Shown in pieces: positions 39,619-49,838 of a DNA stretch of 64,000 nt; position 1 is the stretch's first letter, and the number at the start of each line of letters is the position of its first letter. The notes under the pieces are model-generated. The model was not told the origin of the DNA. It did not search any database and saw only the letters and a program-made list of their open reading frames with translations. The stretch is from NCBI RefSeq assembly GCF_030462585.1, contig NZ_JASMRU010000003.1, positions 98,852 to 162,851 on the forward strand, read 5' to 3'. The stretch is from Pseudomonas sp. CAN1 (lineage in GTDB: Bacteria > Pseudomonadota > Gammaproteobacteria > Pseudomonadales > Pseudomonadaceae). Position numbers and translations under genes: made by a program.

Positions 39619-40483
39619 GCACCTGCTGAACTACCCGATTCCGGAAGTGCGGCAGCGTTTCAGCCGCCATGACAGCGCCTTCTACGCGCTGTCGGTGGGT
39701 CTCGGTGCGGACCCGATGGACGAGCACCAGCTGACCTTCGTCGATGCCAATCGCGAGCTCCAGGCGCTGCCCTGCATGGCCGTGGTACTCGGCCATCCCG
39801 GCTTCTGGCTGGGTAACCCGGACACCGGCGTCGATGCCCTGCGTCTGGTCCACGGCGAGCAGAGCATCGAGTGGCTGAAACCGCTGCCGGTGGAAGGCGA
39901 AGTGATCGGCCGCACCCGCGTCACCGGCCTGGTCGACAAGGGCGCCGGCAAGGGCGCGCTGCTCTACAGCGAGAAGGTCGTCAGCGACGCGCAGAGCGGC
40001 GAAGTGCTGGCGATTGCCCGCGGCACCACCTTCCTGCGTGGTGATGGCGGCTTCGGCGGCGACAGCCAGTCGCTGAGCCAGCCGCACCGCCTGCCTGAGC
40101 AGGTGCCGGACCTGGTCATCGACCTGCCGACGCGCCCGGAACAGGCACTGCACTACCGCTTGAACGGCGACGACAACCCGATCCATGCCAGCCCGGCGGC
40201 GGCTGCTCGCGGTGGTTTCCCGCGGCCGATCCTGCATGGCCTGTGCACCCTTGGCGTGGCCTTCCACGCGCTGCTGCGCGGCTTCGCCGACTACCGCGCG
40301 GAGCGCTTCGCTCACCTGCAGGTGCGCTTTTCCGCACCGGTGTTCCCCGGCGAAACCCTGCGTACGGAAATCTGGAATGACGGCTCCTTCCGCACCCGCG
40401 TCGTCGAGCGCGACGTGGTGGTGCTGGACAACGGCCGCGTGAGCCTGACCCCGGACATTGGAGAACCAGCCGGGCGGGCCTAG
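39602..40483 (+). CDS. Double-hotdog MaoC-like enoyl-CoA hydratase 2
   Basis: A 293-residue protein with two hotdog halves, like the hydratase part of eukaryotic peroxisomal MFE-2. The N-terminal half (YALSVGLGADPMDEHQLTF) is non-catalytic in this class. The C-terminal half carries the hydratase-2 motif YRLNGDDNPIHASP with Asp190 and His195, then GFPRPILHGLCTLG. It would give (R)-3-hydroxyacyl-CoA. In the operon it is a candidate to hydrate the product of the two-subunit dehydrogenase. Confidence 0.9.
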   Translation: MALNPEHLLNYPIPEVRQRFSRHDSAFYALSVGLGADPMDEHQLTFVDANRELQALPCMAVVLGHPGFWLGNPDTGVDALRLVHGEQSIEWLKPLPVEGEVIGRTRVTGLVDKGAGKGALLYSEKVVSDAQSGEVLAIARGTTFLRGDGGFGGDSQSLSQPHRLPEQVPDLVIDLPTRPEQALHYRLNGDDNPIHASPAAAARGGFPRPILHGLCTLGVAFHALLRGFADYRAERFAHLQVRFSAPVFPGETLRTEIWNDGSFRTRVVERDVVVLDNGRVSLTPDIGEPAGRA

Positions 40484-40522
40484 CGCGACGAAGACCTCAA
40501 CCAACCTGCGAGAACAACAACA

Positions 40523-41881
40523 ATGAACGCACCCGACAGCTTGGCCCAGGGCACCGCGATACCGCGGCGGACCCTGGTGATCGCCTTCCTCTTCTGCTTC
40601 CTGGGTCTGCTCGCCGACGGCGCCGACCTGATGTTCCTCGCCTACAGCCTCAACAGCCTCAAGGCCGAGTTCGGCCTGAGCAACTTCGAGGCCGGCTCGC
40701 TGGGCAGCATCACCCTGGCCGGCATGGCCATCGGCGGCATCTACGGTGGCTGGGCGTGCGACCGCTTCGGCCGGGTGCGCGTGGTCACCTGGACCATCCT
40801 GGTGTTCTCCGTGGGCACCGCGCTGCTGGGGATGGCGCACAACTTCTGGGCCTTCGCGCTGATCCGCTTCGTCTCCTCGCTGGGCCTGGGTTCGCTGTTC
40901 GTGGCCTGCAACATCCTGATGTCCGAGTTCGTCACCGCCAAGTACCGCACCACCATCCTGGCGACCATGCAGGCCGGCTGGACCGTGGGCTACCTGGTGG
41001 CGACCATCCTCGCCGGGCAGATCATCCCGGACTACGGCTGGCGCGCGCTGTTCTTCACCGCCATCGGTGCGGCGCTGATCTGCCTGGCGCTGCGGCCCTG
41101 GGTGCCGGAGTCGCCGTCCTGGCTCGCAGCCCGCGCGCAACGGGTACAGCAGGCCGGCAGTCGTCAGCAGAGCGCGCCCAGCGGCGGCATGCGCCAGCTG
41201 CTGGTCGATCCGTCGACGCGGCGCATGTTCCTGCTCTGGAGCATCACTTCGTGCTTCCTGCTGTTCGGCTACTACGGCACCAACAACTGGATGCCCTCGT
41301 ACCTGGAAAGCGAGCTGGGCATGAACTTCAAGTCCATGACCGGCTACATGGTCGGCACCTACACCGCGATGATCCTCGGCAAGGTGCTCGCCGGCATCGC
41401 CTCGGACCGCTTCGGCCGTCGCGCCACCTTCGCCGCCGGCGCCATCGGCACTGCGATCTTCATGCCGGTGATCGTGTTCTGGCACACGCCGGACAACATC
41501 GTCTGGATCCTCGCGCTGTTCGGCTTCATCTACGGCGTGCCGGTGGGCGTGCTGGCCACCTACATGACCGAGAGCTTCTCCACCCAGGTGCGCGGCGCTG
41601 CCGTGGGCACCTCCTACAACCTCGGCCGCATCGGCGCGGCAGTGGCCCCGGCGGCCATCGGCCTGCTGGCCTCGCACGTGTCCATCGGCGCGGGCTTCCT
41701 GGTGATGGGCATCACCTACGTCATCACCGGCCTGATCCCCGCACTGATGATCCCCAACCGCCTGTATGACCCGAACCGCGAGGCGCGCAGCCCGCAACCC
41801 GCCGCGGCTCCGACGCGCACGGCGGTGCAGGGCGCTGCTCGCCCGCTGGGCCAACCCGTCACGGAGGAAAGCGTTCGATGA
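40523..41881 (+). CDS. MFS transporter, aromatic/organic acid:H+ symporter type
   Basis: A 452-residue inner-membrane carrier with about 12 hydrophobic segments. AAHS-like marks are LLADGADLMFLAYSL in helix 1 (the DGxD motif), GGWACDRFGRVRV after helix 2, VPESPSWLAAR before the central loop, and ASDRFGRRATFA in the second half. It likely brings in the substrate of the pathway. The stop overlaps the thioesterase start (ATGA). Confidence 0.88.
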   Translation: MNAPDSLAQGTAIPRRTLVIAFLFCFLGLLADGADLMFLAYSLNSLKAEFGLSNFEAGSLGSITLAGMAIGGIYGGWACDRFGRVRVVTWTILVFSVGTALLGMAHNFWAFALIRFVSSLGLGSLFVACNILMSEFVTAKYRTTILATMQAGWTVGYLVATILAGQIIPDYGWRALFFTAIGAALICLALRPWVPESPSWLAARAQRVQQAGSRQQSAPSGGMRQLLVDPSTRRMFLLWSITSCFLLFGYYGTNNWMPSYLESELGMNFKSMTGYMVGTYTAMILGKVLAGIASDRFGRRATFAAGAIGTAIFMPVIVFWHTPDNIVWILALFGFIYGVPVGVLATYMTESFSTQVRGAAVGTSYNLGRIGAAVAPAAIGLLASHVSIGAGFLVMGITYVITGLIPALMIPNRLYDPNREARSPQPAAAPTRTAVQGAARPLGQPVTEESVR

Positions 41882-42336
41882 CCGATCTGACTGCCACCCC
41901 GGCTGCTACCCAGCCGGCCAGTGGACTGGAGATGTTCCCCAGCGACCGCTTCACCTTCCAGGAATTCCTCGGCCTGGAGCGCTGGGTCGACGGCGACGTG
42001 GTGCGGGTGCGACTGGGCCATCGCCCGGAGCTGATGAACTACATCGGCAGCTTCCACGGCGGCGTGCTGATGAGTGTGCTCGACGCCGCCATGGCCGGGG
42101 CGATCCGCGCGCAGATGCCGGGCTGCTCGATGGTCACCATCGACATGGCCACCCATTTCATGGGCAGCACCAGCGGCGAGATCAACGCCGTCGGCCGGGT
42201 ACTGCGGCGCACCCGCACGCTGTGTTTCTGCGCGGCGGAAATCTTCGACGAAGCCGGCGAGCTGGTTGCCAGCGCCACCGGCAGTTTCAAGTACCGGCCC
42301 GCTGCGGCCGGCACTGTTCAACCGACACGGGAATGA
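41878..42336 (+). CDS. PaaI-type hotdog thioesterase
   Basis: A 152-residue hotdog-fold protein with the HGG motif in YIGSFHGGVLMSVLDAAM and ATHFMGSTSGEINAVGRV. Such enzymes hydrolyse blocked acyl-CoAs and free CoA when an aerobic CoA pathway stalls. The gene overlaps the MFS gene and is followed four bases later by a dehydrogenase gene. Confidence 0.9.
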   Translation: MTDLTATPAATQPASGLEMFPSDRFTFQEFLGLERWVDGDVVRVRLGHRPELMNYIGSFHGGVLMSVLDAAMAGAIRAQMPGCSMVTIDMATHFMGSTSGEINAVGRVLRRTRTLCFCAAEIFDEAGELVASATGSFKYRPAAAGTVQPTRE

Positions 42337-42340
42337 CGAA

Positions 42341-43399
42341 ATGACCGACAACACCGCGATGGCCGAGGAGCGCGAGGAGCGCCTGCGGATGATCCGTGAC
42401 AGCGCCGCCTCCCTGGTGCCGCGTGGCGGCGATATGGGCCGGGTGCGCCGCCTGCGCTTCCAGCAACAGGGTCTCGACCGCGACGCCTGGGCCGAAGTCT
42501 GCGCCATGGGCTGGCCGGGCCTGCGCCTGGCCGAGGAACTGGGCGGCAGTGGCCTGGGCATGAGCGAGTACACCGCGCTGCTGGAAGAACTCGGCCGCGG
42601 CCTGCTGCCCGAACCACTGATCGAGGCGAGCCTGGTCGCGCCCCTGCTGCCCGCCGCTGAGCGCGATGCATTGCTGGCTGGCGAGCGGCTGATCCTGCCT
42701 GCGGGCATCGGCTATGAAGCTGGCGCCGCCTTGCCGGTGCTGCATGACGGCCAACTGCGCGGCGAGATCGCCCATGTGGCTCAGGGGGCTGCCGCTGATG
42801 CGTGGCTGGTGGCTTGCAACGCCGGCCTCGCGCTGGTGCAGCGCAATGCCGAAGGGCTGAGCGTGCATCAGGAGCCGACCCAGGACGGCGGCCACCTGGC
42901 GCGCCTGCGCTTCGACGGCACGCCCGCGCAAGTGGTCGAAGCCTCTCCCGCTGCCCTCGACGAATCGGCACTGGCTTGCGCGGCCTACCTGGTCGGGCTG
43001 ATGGACGCAGCCTTCGAACAGACCCGCGACTACCTCGGTGTGCGCCGCCAGTTCGGCCGCGAGATCGGCAGCTTCCAGTCGCTGCAGCACCGCATGGTCG
43101 ACCTGAAACTGCAGATCGAACTGGCCCGCGCCATCGTCGGCGAAGCGGCCGCAGCGCTGGACGAAGGCGCGCCGGCCGCACAGGTGCAGCGCCTGGTGTC
43201 CACCGCCAAGGTGCGCGCCGCCGAAGCGGCCATGCTGGTGACCCGCCAGGCGATCCAGCTGCACGGCGGCATCGGCTACACCGACGAGGCCGACATCGGC
43301 CTGTTCCTGCGCCGCGCCATGGTGCTGCTCAACAGCCAGGGTTCGCTGGCCTTCCACCGGGCGCGCTACATCGGCCTGCTGCATGCGGAGGTGGCGTGA
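42341..43399 (+). CDS. Acyl-CoA dehydrogenase, short partner subunit
   Basis: A 352-residue member of the acyl-CoA dehydrogenase family. The N-terminal half is shortened and diverged; the C-terminal helical domain keeps DYLGVRRQFGREIGSFQSLQ and QLHGGIGYTDEADIGLFLRRA. No catalytic glutamate motif of the YEGT type is present. This is the pattern of the non-catalytic subunit in alpha2beta2 dehydrogenases of steroid side-chain breakdown. The catalytic partner is probably the gene at 44180. Confidence 0.85.
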   Translation: MTDNTAMAEEREERLRMIRDSAASLVPRGGDMGRVRRLRFQQQGLDRDAWAEVCAMGWPGLRLAEELGGSGLGMSEYTALLEELGRGLLPEPLIEASLVAPLLPAAERDALLAGERLILPAGIGYEAGAALPVLHDGQLRGEIAHVAQGAAADAWLVACNAGLALVQRNAEGLSVHQEPTQDGGHLARLRFDGTPAQVVEASPAALDESALACAAYLVGLMDAAFEQTRDYLGVRRQFGREIGSFQSLQHRMVDLKLQIELARAIVGEAAAALDEGAPAAQVQRLVSTAKVRAAEAAMLVTRQAIQLHGGIGYTDEADIGLFLRRAMVLLNSQGSLAFHRARYIGLLHAEVA

Positions 43400-44163
43400 T
43401 GAGCGAGATGCTGATTCAGGAGACCCTCGGCTCGGTGCGCCTGCTGCGCTTCAACAATCCGGCGCGGCGCAATGCGCTGTCTCCCGCCCTGCGCGCCGAG
43501 CTGCTCGAAGCGCTGCGCGAAGCGGACGCCGATCCCGTCGTGCGCAGCGTGGTCCTTACCGGTTCCGCGGAAGTCTTCAGCGCCGGCGGCGACCTCAGCG
43601 ACATGCACGTCACCGACCTCAACGCCGGCCGCGTACGCATGCAGAAGAACGCCGACCTGATCCGCCAGATGCTGCGCATGGGCAAGCCGATCATCGCCGC
43701 CATCGAAGGCTGGGCGGTGGGTGCCGGGCTGTCGGTGGCGCTGGCCTGCGACAGCCTGGTGTGCGGCGGCACGGCGCGCTTCGCTGCCGGCTTCGGCAAG
43801 GTCGGACTGATCGCCGATCTCGGCCAGCTGCACACCCTGCCGGCGCGCATCGGCATCGGCCGTGCGCGGCAGGTGCTGATGTTCGGCCAGGTCATCGAAG
43901 CCGAGGAAGCGCAGCGCATCGGCCTGGTGGACCAGCTCACCGCACCGGGTGCCGCGCTGGACGCCGCCCTCGCGCTGGCCGCCAAGGTCGAGCAACAGGC
44001 ACCGCTGCCACTGGCCCTGACCAAGGCCCTGCTGGCCGACGGCCTGGAGCTGCTGCTCGAACGCGAAGGCGATTTCCAGAGCCAGCTGTTCCTCAGCGCC
44101 GACCATGCCGAAGGCAAGGCGGCCTTCCTCGACAAACGTTCCCCGAATTTTCGGGGCCAGTAA
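43399..44163 (+). CDS. Enoyl-CoA hydratase/isomerase family protein
   Basis: A 254-residue crotonase-fold protein. The oxyanion-hole segments are FSAGGDLSDM and EGWAVGAGLSVALACD. The second-glutamate region reads VGLIADLGQLHTLPARIG, with no glutamate at the usual place, closer to the isomerase or PaaG-like subgroup than to standard hydratases. TGATG overlap with the preceding dehydrogenase gene. The precise reaction is open. Confidence 0.87.
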   Translation: MSEMLIQETLGSVRLLRFNNPARRNALSPALRAELLEALREADADPVVRSVVLTGSAEVFSAGGDLSDMHVTDLNAGRVRMQKNADLIRQMLRMGKPIIAAIEGWAVGAGLSVALACDSLVCGGTARFAAGFGKVGLIADLGQLHTLPARIGIGRARQVLMFGQVIEAEEAQRIGLVDQLTAPGAALDAALALAAKVEQQAPLPLALTKALLADGLELLLEREGDFQSQLFLSADHAEGKAAFLDKRSPNFRGQ

Positions 44164-44179
44164 TCCAGAGAGCCGTGAC

Positions 44180-45325
44180 ATGACCGATTACAACGCCCTG
44201 AGCGATGACGAATTCCGCCATCAGGTGCGCGACTGGGTCGCCGCCAACTACCCGCAGCGCATCCGCAACCCGGCCCACCGCCTGGGCCGCGACGACACCT
44301 GGGAGTGGTACCAGGCGCTGTCGAAAAAAGGCTGGCTGTGCCCCGGCTGGCCGGTGCAGTTCGGCGGCATGGGCCTCGCCGCCGGCAAGCAGCTGATCAT
44401 GATCGAGGAGATGGAGAACTACGGCTGCGCGCGCCTGCCCGACAGCGGCATCACCATGCTCGGCCCGCTGCTGATCCGCTACGGCAGCGACGCCCAGCGC
44501 GAGCGCTTCCTGCCGCGCATCCTCAGCGGCGAAGACATCTGGTGCCAGGGCTACAGCGAACCCAATGCCGGCTCCGACCTCGCCAGCCTGCGGACCGAGG
44601 CGGTGCTGCGTGACGGCGAGTGGGTGATCAACGGCCAGAAGACCTGGACCACCATGGGCACCGAGGCCAACTGGATCTTCGTGCTGGCGCGCACCGAGCG
44701 CAGCGCCAAGGCGCAGCAGGGCATCAGCTTCCTGCTGGTGCCGATGGACAGCCCCGGCGTCGAGGTGCGGCCGATCCTCAACCTGGAACTGCAGGGCGAG
44801 TTCTGCGAGGTGTTCTTCAACGACGTGCGTGTGCCGGAAGAGAACCTCGTCGGCGCGGTCAACCACGGCTGGGGCATGGCCAAGGCGCTGCTCGGCTTCG
44901 AGCGCATCTTCCTCGGCTCGCCAAAACAGGCCACCTTCGCCCTCGAACGCCTGGTACGCCTGGCCCGTCACCAGGGCCTGTGGGACGACCCGGTGTTCGC
45001 CCAGCGCTTCGCCGCGCTGAGCATGGACCTGGACTGCCACAAGGCGCTCTACGAGCGCTTCGCCGAACGCCTGCGGCGCGGCGAGGAACTGGGCCCGGAC
45101 GTTTCCCTGCTGAAGATCCACCAGTCCGAGCTGTACCAGCGCATCAGCGAGCTGGGACTGGAGATCGCCGGGGCGGACTCGGCGCTGCTCAACCCCTTCG
45201 CCGACGATGCCGAGCTGCATCCGGCGGGCATCTTCATCCAGTCGCGGCCGACCACCATCTACGGCGGCACCAACGAAATCCAGCGCAACATCCTGGCCAA
45301 GGCCGTGCTCGGCCTGCCGAGCTGA
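44180..45325 (+). CDS. Acyl-CoA dehydrogenase, main subunit
   Basis: The ATG at 44180 gives 381 residues; the frame extends upstream into the hydratase gene. FAD-site marks are CQGYSEPNAGSDLASLRTEA and GQKTWTTMGTEANWIFVLAR. The C-terminal region reads IYGGTNEIQRNILAKAVLGLP, with Gly in place of the Glu of the YEGT motif, as in FadE/ChsE-type subunits where the base lies elsewhere. It pairs with the short subunit at 42341. Confidence 0.88.
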   Translation: MTDYNALSDDEFRHQVRDWVAANYPQRIRNPAHRLGRDDTWEWYQALSKKGWLCPGWPVQFGGMGLAAGKQLIMIEEMENYGCARLPDSGITMLGPLLIRYGSDAQRERFLPRILSGEDIWCQGYSEPNAGSDLASLRTEAVLRDGEWVINGQKTWTTMGTEANWIFVLARTERSAKAQQGISFLLVPMDSPGVEVRPILNLELQGEFCEVFFNDVRVPEENLVGAVNHGWGMAKALLGFERIFLGSPKQATFALERLVRLARHQGLWDDPVFAQRFAALSMDLDCHKALYERFAERLRRGEELGPDVSLLKIHQSELYQRISELGLEIAGADSALLNPFADDAELHPAGIFIQSRPTTIYGGTNEIQRNILAKAVLGLPS

Positions 45326-45374
45326 TCGTGCGCGCATCCAACTCCCTGATTGAACGAACAGTAAGGAATCAGCA

Positions 45375-47289
<1,915 letters not shown>

Positions 47290-47344
47290 TTTTCAATGTG
47301 GCGGCGTGGGAGCAACCGCGAACGTCTGGGGGACTGTAGCGGGG

Positions 47345-47470
47345 TTCTCCCTCTCCCTAACCCTCTCCCTGAAGGGAGAGGGGACCGTCCGGTGCAGGAT
47401 GACACCACTGCATCAGCCGGCACGGTCAGCTCCCTCTCCCTTCAGGGAGAGGGCGGGGGAGAGGGCAGGC
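47345..47470. repeat. CCCTCTCCC-type stem cluster
   Basis: Two CTCTCCCT...AGGGAGAGG stems (about 47347-47382 and 47430-47468) between the NMO gene and oprD. The family also occurs at 22.5 and 48.9 kb. The 245-base gap has no gene. Confidence 0.8.
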
Positions 47471-47534
47471 CCAGGCACAGATTCTCAGGCAGAGCGGCGC
47501 CGCCTTCACCTCACCTGAAGAAGAGACAACAACA

Positions 47535-48785
47535 ATGAAAAATCTTCCCGTACGGGCGCTCGTTTCGAGCTTCGCCTGCCTGCCCCTGTTCGCCCACGCG
47601 GACTCCATCGCGGACAGCAAGGCGAGCCTGGAACTGCGCAATTTCTACTTCAACCGCGACTACCGCCAGAGCGGTGCCGCGCAGTCGAAATCCGAGGAAT
47701 GGGCGCAGGGTTTCCTGCTGCGCTTCGAGTCGGGTTACACCGAAGGCACGGTGGGCGTGGGCGTCGACGCGCTCGGCCTGCTGGGGCTCAAGCTGGACTC
47801 CAGCCCCGACCGCACCGGCTCCGGCCTGCTGCCGTACTCGGCCAGCGACAAGCGCGCCGCCGACGATTACAGCTCCCTGGGCGTGACCGCCAAGCTGCGC
47901 GCCTCGAAAAGCACGCTGAAGGTCGGCACCCTGCTGCCCAAGCTGCCGGTGGTGCAGTACAACGACACCCGCCTGGCGCCGCAGACCTTCACTGGCGGCC
48001 TCGCCGAGGTGAACGAGATCGACGGCCTCACCGCGCAACTCGGCCAGCTGCGCCAGGTCAAGCAGCGCGACTCGACCAACGACGAAGACCTGTCGATGAC
48101 CCGCGGCAACAAGCGCAACATCGTGCTCGGCAGCCACACCAGCAGCGACCGCTTCAACCTCGCCGGCGGCACCTACCGCTGGACCGACAACCTCAGCACC
48201 AGCTACCACTACGGCGGCCTGGAAAACTTCTACCGCCAGCACTACCTGAGCGTGGTGCACACCCTGTCGATCGCCGAGGGCCAGTCGCTCAAGTCGGATA
48301 TCCGCTGGGCGCGCTCCACCGATGACGGCGGCAGCAACGTCGACAACCGCGCGTTCAACGCGCTGTTCACCTACCGCATCGGCGGCAGCGGTTTCGGCGT
48401 CGGCTACCAGCGCATGTCCGGCGACACCGGCTTCGCCTACCTCAGCGGCACCGACCCGTACCTGACCAACTTCGTGCAGATCGGCGACTTCGCCAACAAG
48501 GACGAACGCTCCTGGCAGGCGCGCTACGACTACGACTTCGCCGGCCTCGGGCTGCCCGGCCTGACCTTCATGACCCGCTACCTGCAGGGCGACCACATCG
48601 ACCTGCTGAACGGGCAGGGGCGCGGCAAGGAATGGGAGCGCGACACCGACATCGGCTACGTGGTGCAGACCGGGCCGCTGAAGAACCTCGGCTTCAAGGT
48701 GCGCAACGGCGCCTTCCGCAGCGACTTCGGCAACGACATCGACGAGACGCGGGTGATCGTCAGCTATCAGATGCCGCTCTGGTAG
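47535..48785 (+). CDS. OprD family outer-membrane porin
   Basis: A 416-residue outer-membrane protein with a signal peptide of about 22 residues (ending FAHAD) and a C-terminal aromatic residue (MPLW). OprD family marks are SKASLELRNFYFNRDYR, EWAQGFLLRFESGYT and HIDLLNGQGRGKEWERDTD. OprD/OpdK-type pores admit amino acids or organic acids. It follows the operon after a repeat-filled gap and may be the outer gate for the same substrate. Confidence 0.92.
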   Translation: MKNLPVRALVSSFACLPLFAHADSIADSKASLELRNFYFNRDYRQSGAAQSKSEEWAQGFLLRFESGYTEGTVGVGVDALGLLGLKLDSSPDRTGSGLLPYSASDKRAADDYSSLGVTAKLRASKSTLKVGTLLPKLPVVQYNDTRLAPQTFTGGLAEVNEIDGLTAQLGQLRQVKQRDSTNDEDLSMTRGNKRNIVLGSHTSSDRFNLAGGTYRWTDNLSTSYHYGGLENFYRQHYLSVVHTLSIAEGQSLKSDIRWARSTDDGGSNVDNRAFNALFTYRIGGSGFGVGYQRMSGDTGFAYLSGTDPYLTNFVQIGDFANKDERSWQARYDYDFAGLGLPGLTFMTRYLQGDHIDLLNGQGRGKEWERDTDIGYVVQTGPLKNLGFKVRNGAFRSDFGNDIDETRVIVSYQMPLW

Positions 48786-48819
48786 ACCTCGCCCTGGGCG
48801 TAATGCTGTTCATTGAAAG

Positions 48820-48854
48820 AACACCGCAGTTCTAACTGGATCTGCGGTGTTTCT
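48820..48854 (+). terminator. Terminator of the oprD-like gene
   Basis: Stem AACACCGCAG-like: arms 48820-48829 and 48842-48851, perfect over 10 bp, loop 12 bases, ending in TTTCT. It lies 35 bases after the porin stop. Confidence 0.8.
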
Positions 48855-48887
48855 ATCGGTCTTTCTGAGAGGTCCGTACCTGCGCAT

Positions 48888-49022
48888 CCCCTCACCCCAT
48901 CCCTCTCCCAAGGGGAGAGGGGGCTGTCCGTGCCGGCTGACGTGGTGGTTTCATCCTGCACCCAACGCTCCCCTCTCCCGTTTGGGGAGCGGGGCGCGCA
49001 GCCAGGGTTAGGGTGAGGGGCT
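48888..49022. repeat. CCCTCTCCC-type stem cluster upstream of tetR
   Basis: CCTCACCCCATCCCTCTCCC and CTCTCCCGTTTGGGGAG stems followed by GGGTTAGGGTGAGGGG. It fills much of the 384-base gap 48786-49169; the rest of the gap carries the porin terminator and the TetR operator. Confidence 0.8.
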
Positions 49023-49130
49023 CTTGCAGTTCGAGGAGTTCAGTGACCAGCATTACGCTATTGGCGGCGGTTTGGCCAGAATCGCTCCGCCCGTGGCGGG
49101 AATGTCCCTTTCAGCAAAGGTCTGAACCGT

Positions 49131-49157
49131 GATTCACTGAATTTCATGCAGTGAATC
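49131..49157. promoter_or_regulatory. Perfect palindromic operator for the TetR regulator
   Basis: GATTCACTG-N9-CAGTGAATC: perfect 9-bp arms at 49131-49139 and 49149-49157. It ends 12 bases before the tetR start, as expected for autorepression. Confidence 0.82.
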
Positions 49158-49169
49158 CGGATTCAGATC

Positions 49170-49838
49170 ATGGCCTACCGACACTCCCCAGCGCGGCTGC
49201 AAAAGGACGGCGAGCTGCGCGAACGCATCCTCAAGCTGGCGCTGGCGCGGGTCGCCGACGGCGGATTCGCCGCCCTGACCATGCAGAGCCTGGCGGACGA
49301 CGCCGGCATCGCCACCGGCAGCCTCTACCGGTACTTCAGCGGCAAGGGCGAACTGGCCGCCGAGGTCTTCGCTCGCGCCAGCCAGCGAGAGGTCGATTCC
49401 CTCGGTGCGCAGCTGAAAGCCACTGGCAGCCCGTCCGAACGCCTGAGTCGCGGCCTGCATCAGTTCGCCGCCCGCGCCTGGGGCAGCCGCCGCCTGGCCT
49501 TTGCGCTGATCGCCGAACCGGTCGACCCGGAAGTGGACGAGCAGCGCCTGATCTACCGCGAAGCCTACGCCGCACTGTTCGTCACCCTGCTGGAGCAGGG
49601 CATCGCCGCCGGCGAATTCCAGCCCCAGCCGGTGCAGCTCACCGCCGCCTGCCTGGTTGGCGCCATCGCCGAAGCCCTGATCGGCCCGCTTTCGCCGCCC
49701 GCCCGCGCCGCGCGGGATGCCGGCCAATCCAGCGTTTCCCTGGAGGACGTCAGCGACGCCCTCGCCAGCTTCTGCCTGCGCGCCGTCGGCGCATCCACAT
49801 CTGCCTCGCCCACGCCTGTTATGGAGGACCAGCCATGA
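49170..49838 (+). CDS. TetR family transcriptional regulator
   Basis: A 222-residue protein with an N-terminal helix-turn-helix (ALTMQSLADDAGIATGSLYR, YFSGKGELAAEVF) and a helical ligand domain. It overlaps the AidB-like gene (ATGA), so regulator and enzyme are one unit. A perfect palindrome just upstream suggests autorepression. It corresponds by neighbourhood to the TetR gene next to ladS that I recall in P. aeruginosa. Confidence 0.93.
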   Translation: MAYRHSPARLQKDGELRERILKLALARVADGGFAALTMQSLADDAGIATGSLYRYFSGKGELAAEVFARASQREVDSLGAQLKATGSPSERLSRGLHQFAARAWGSRRLAFALIAEPVDPEVDEQRLIYREAYAALFVTLLEQGIAAGEFQPQPVQLTAACLVGAIAEALIGPLSPPARAARDAGQSSVSLEDVSDALASFCLRAVGASTSASPTPVMEDQP

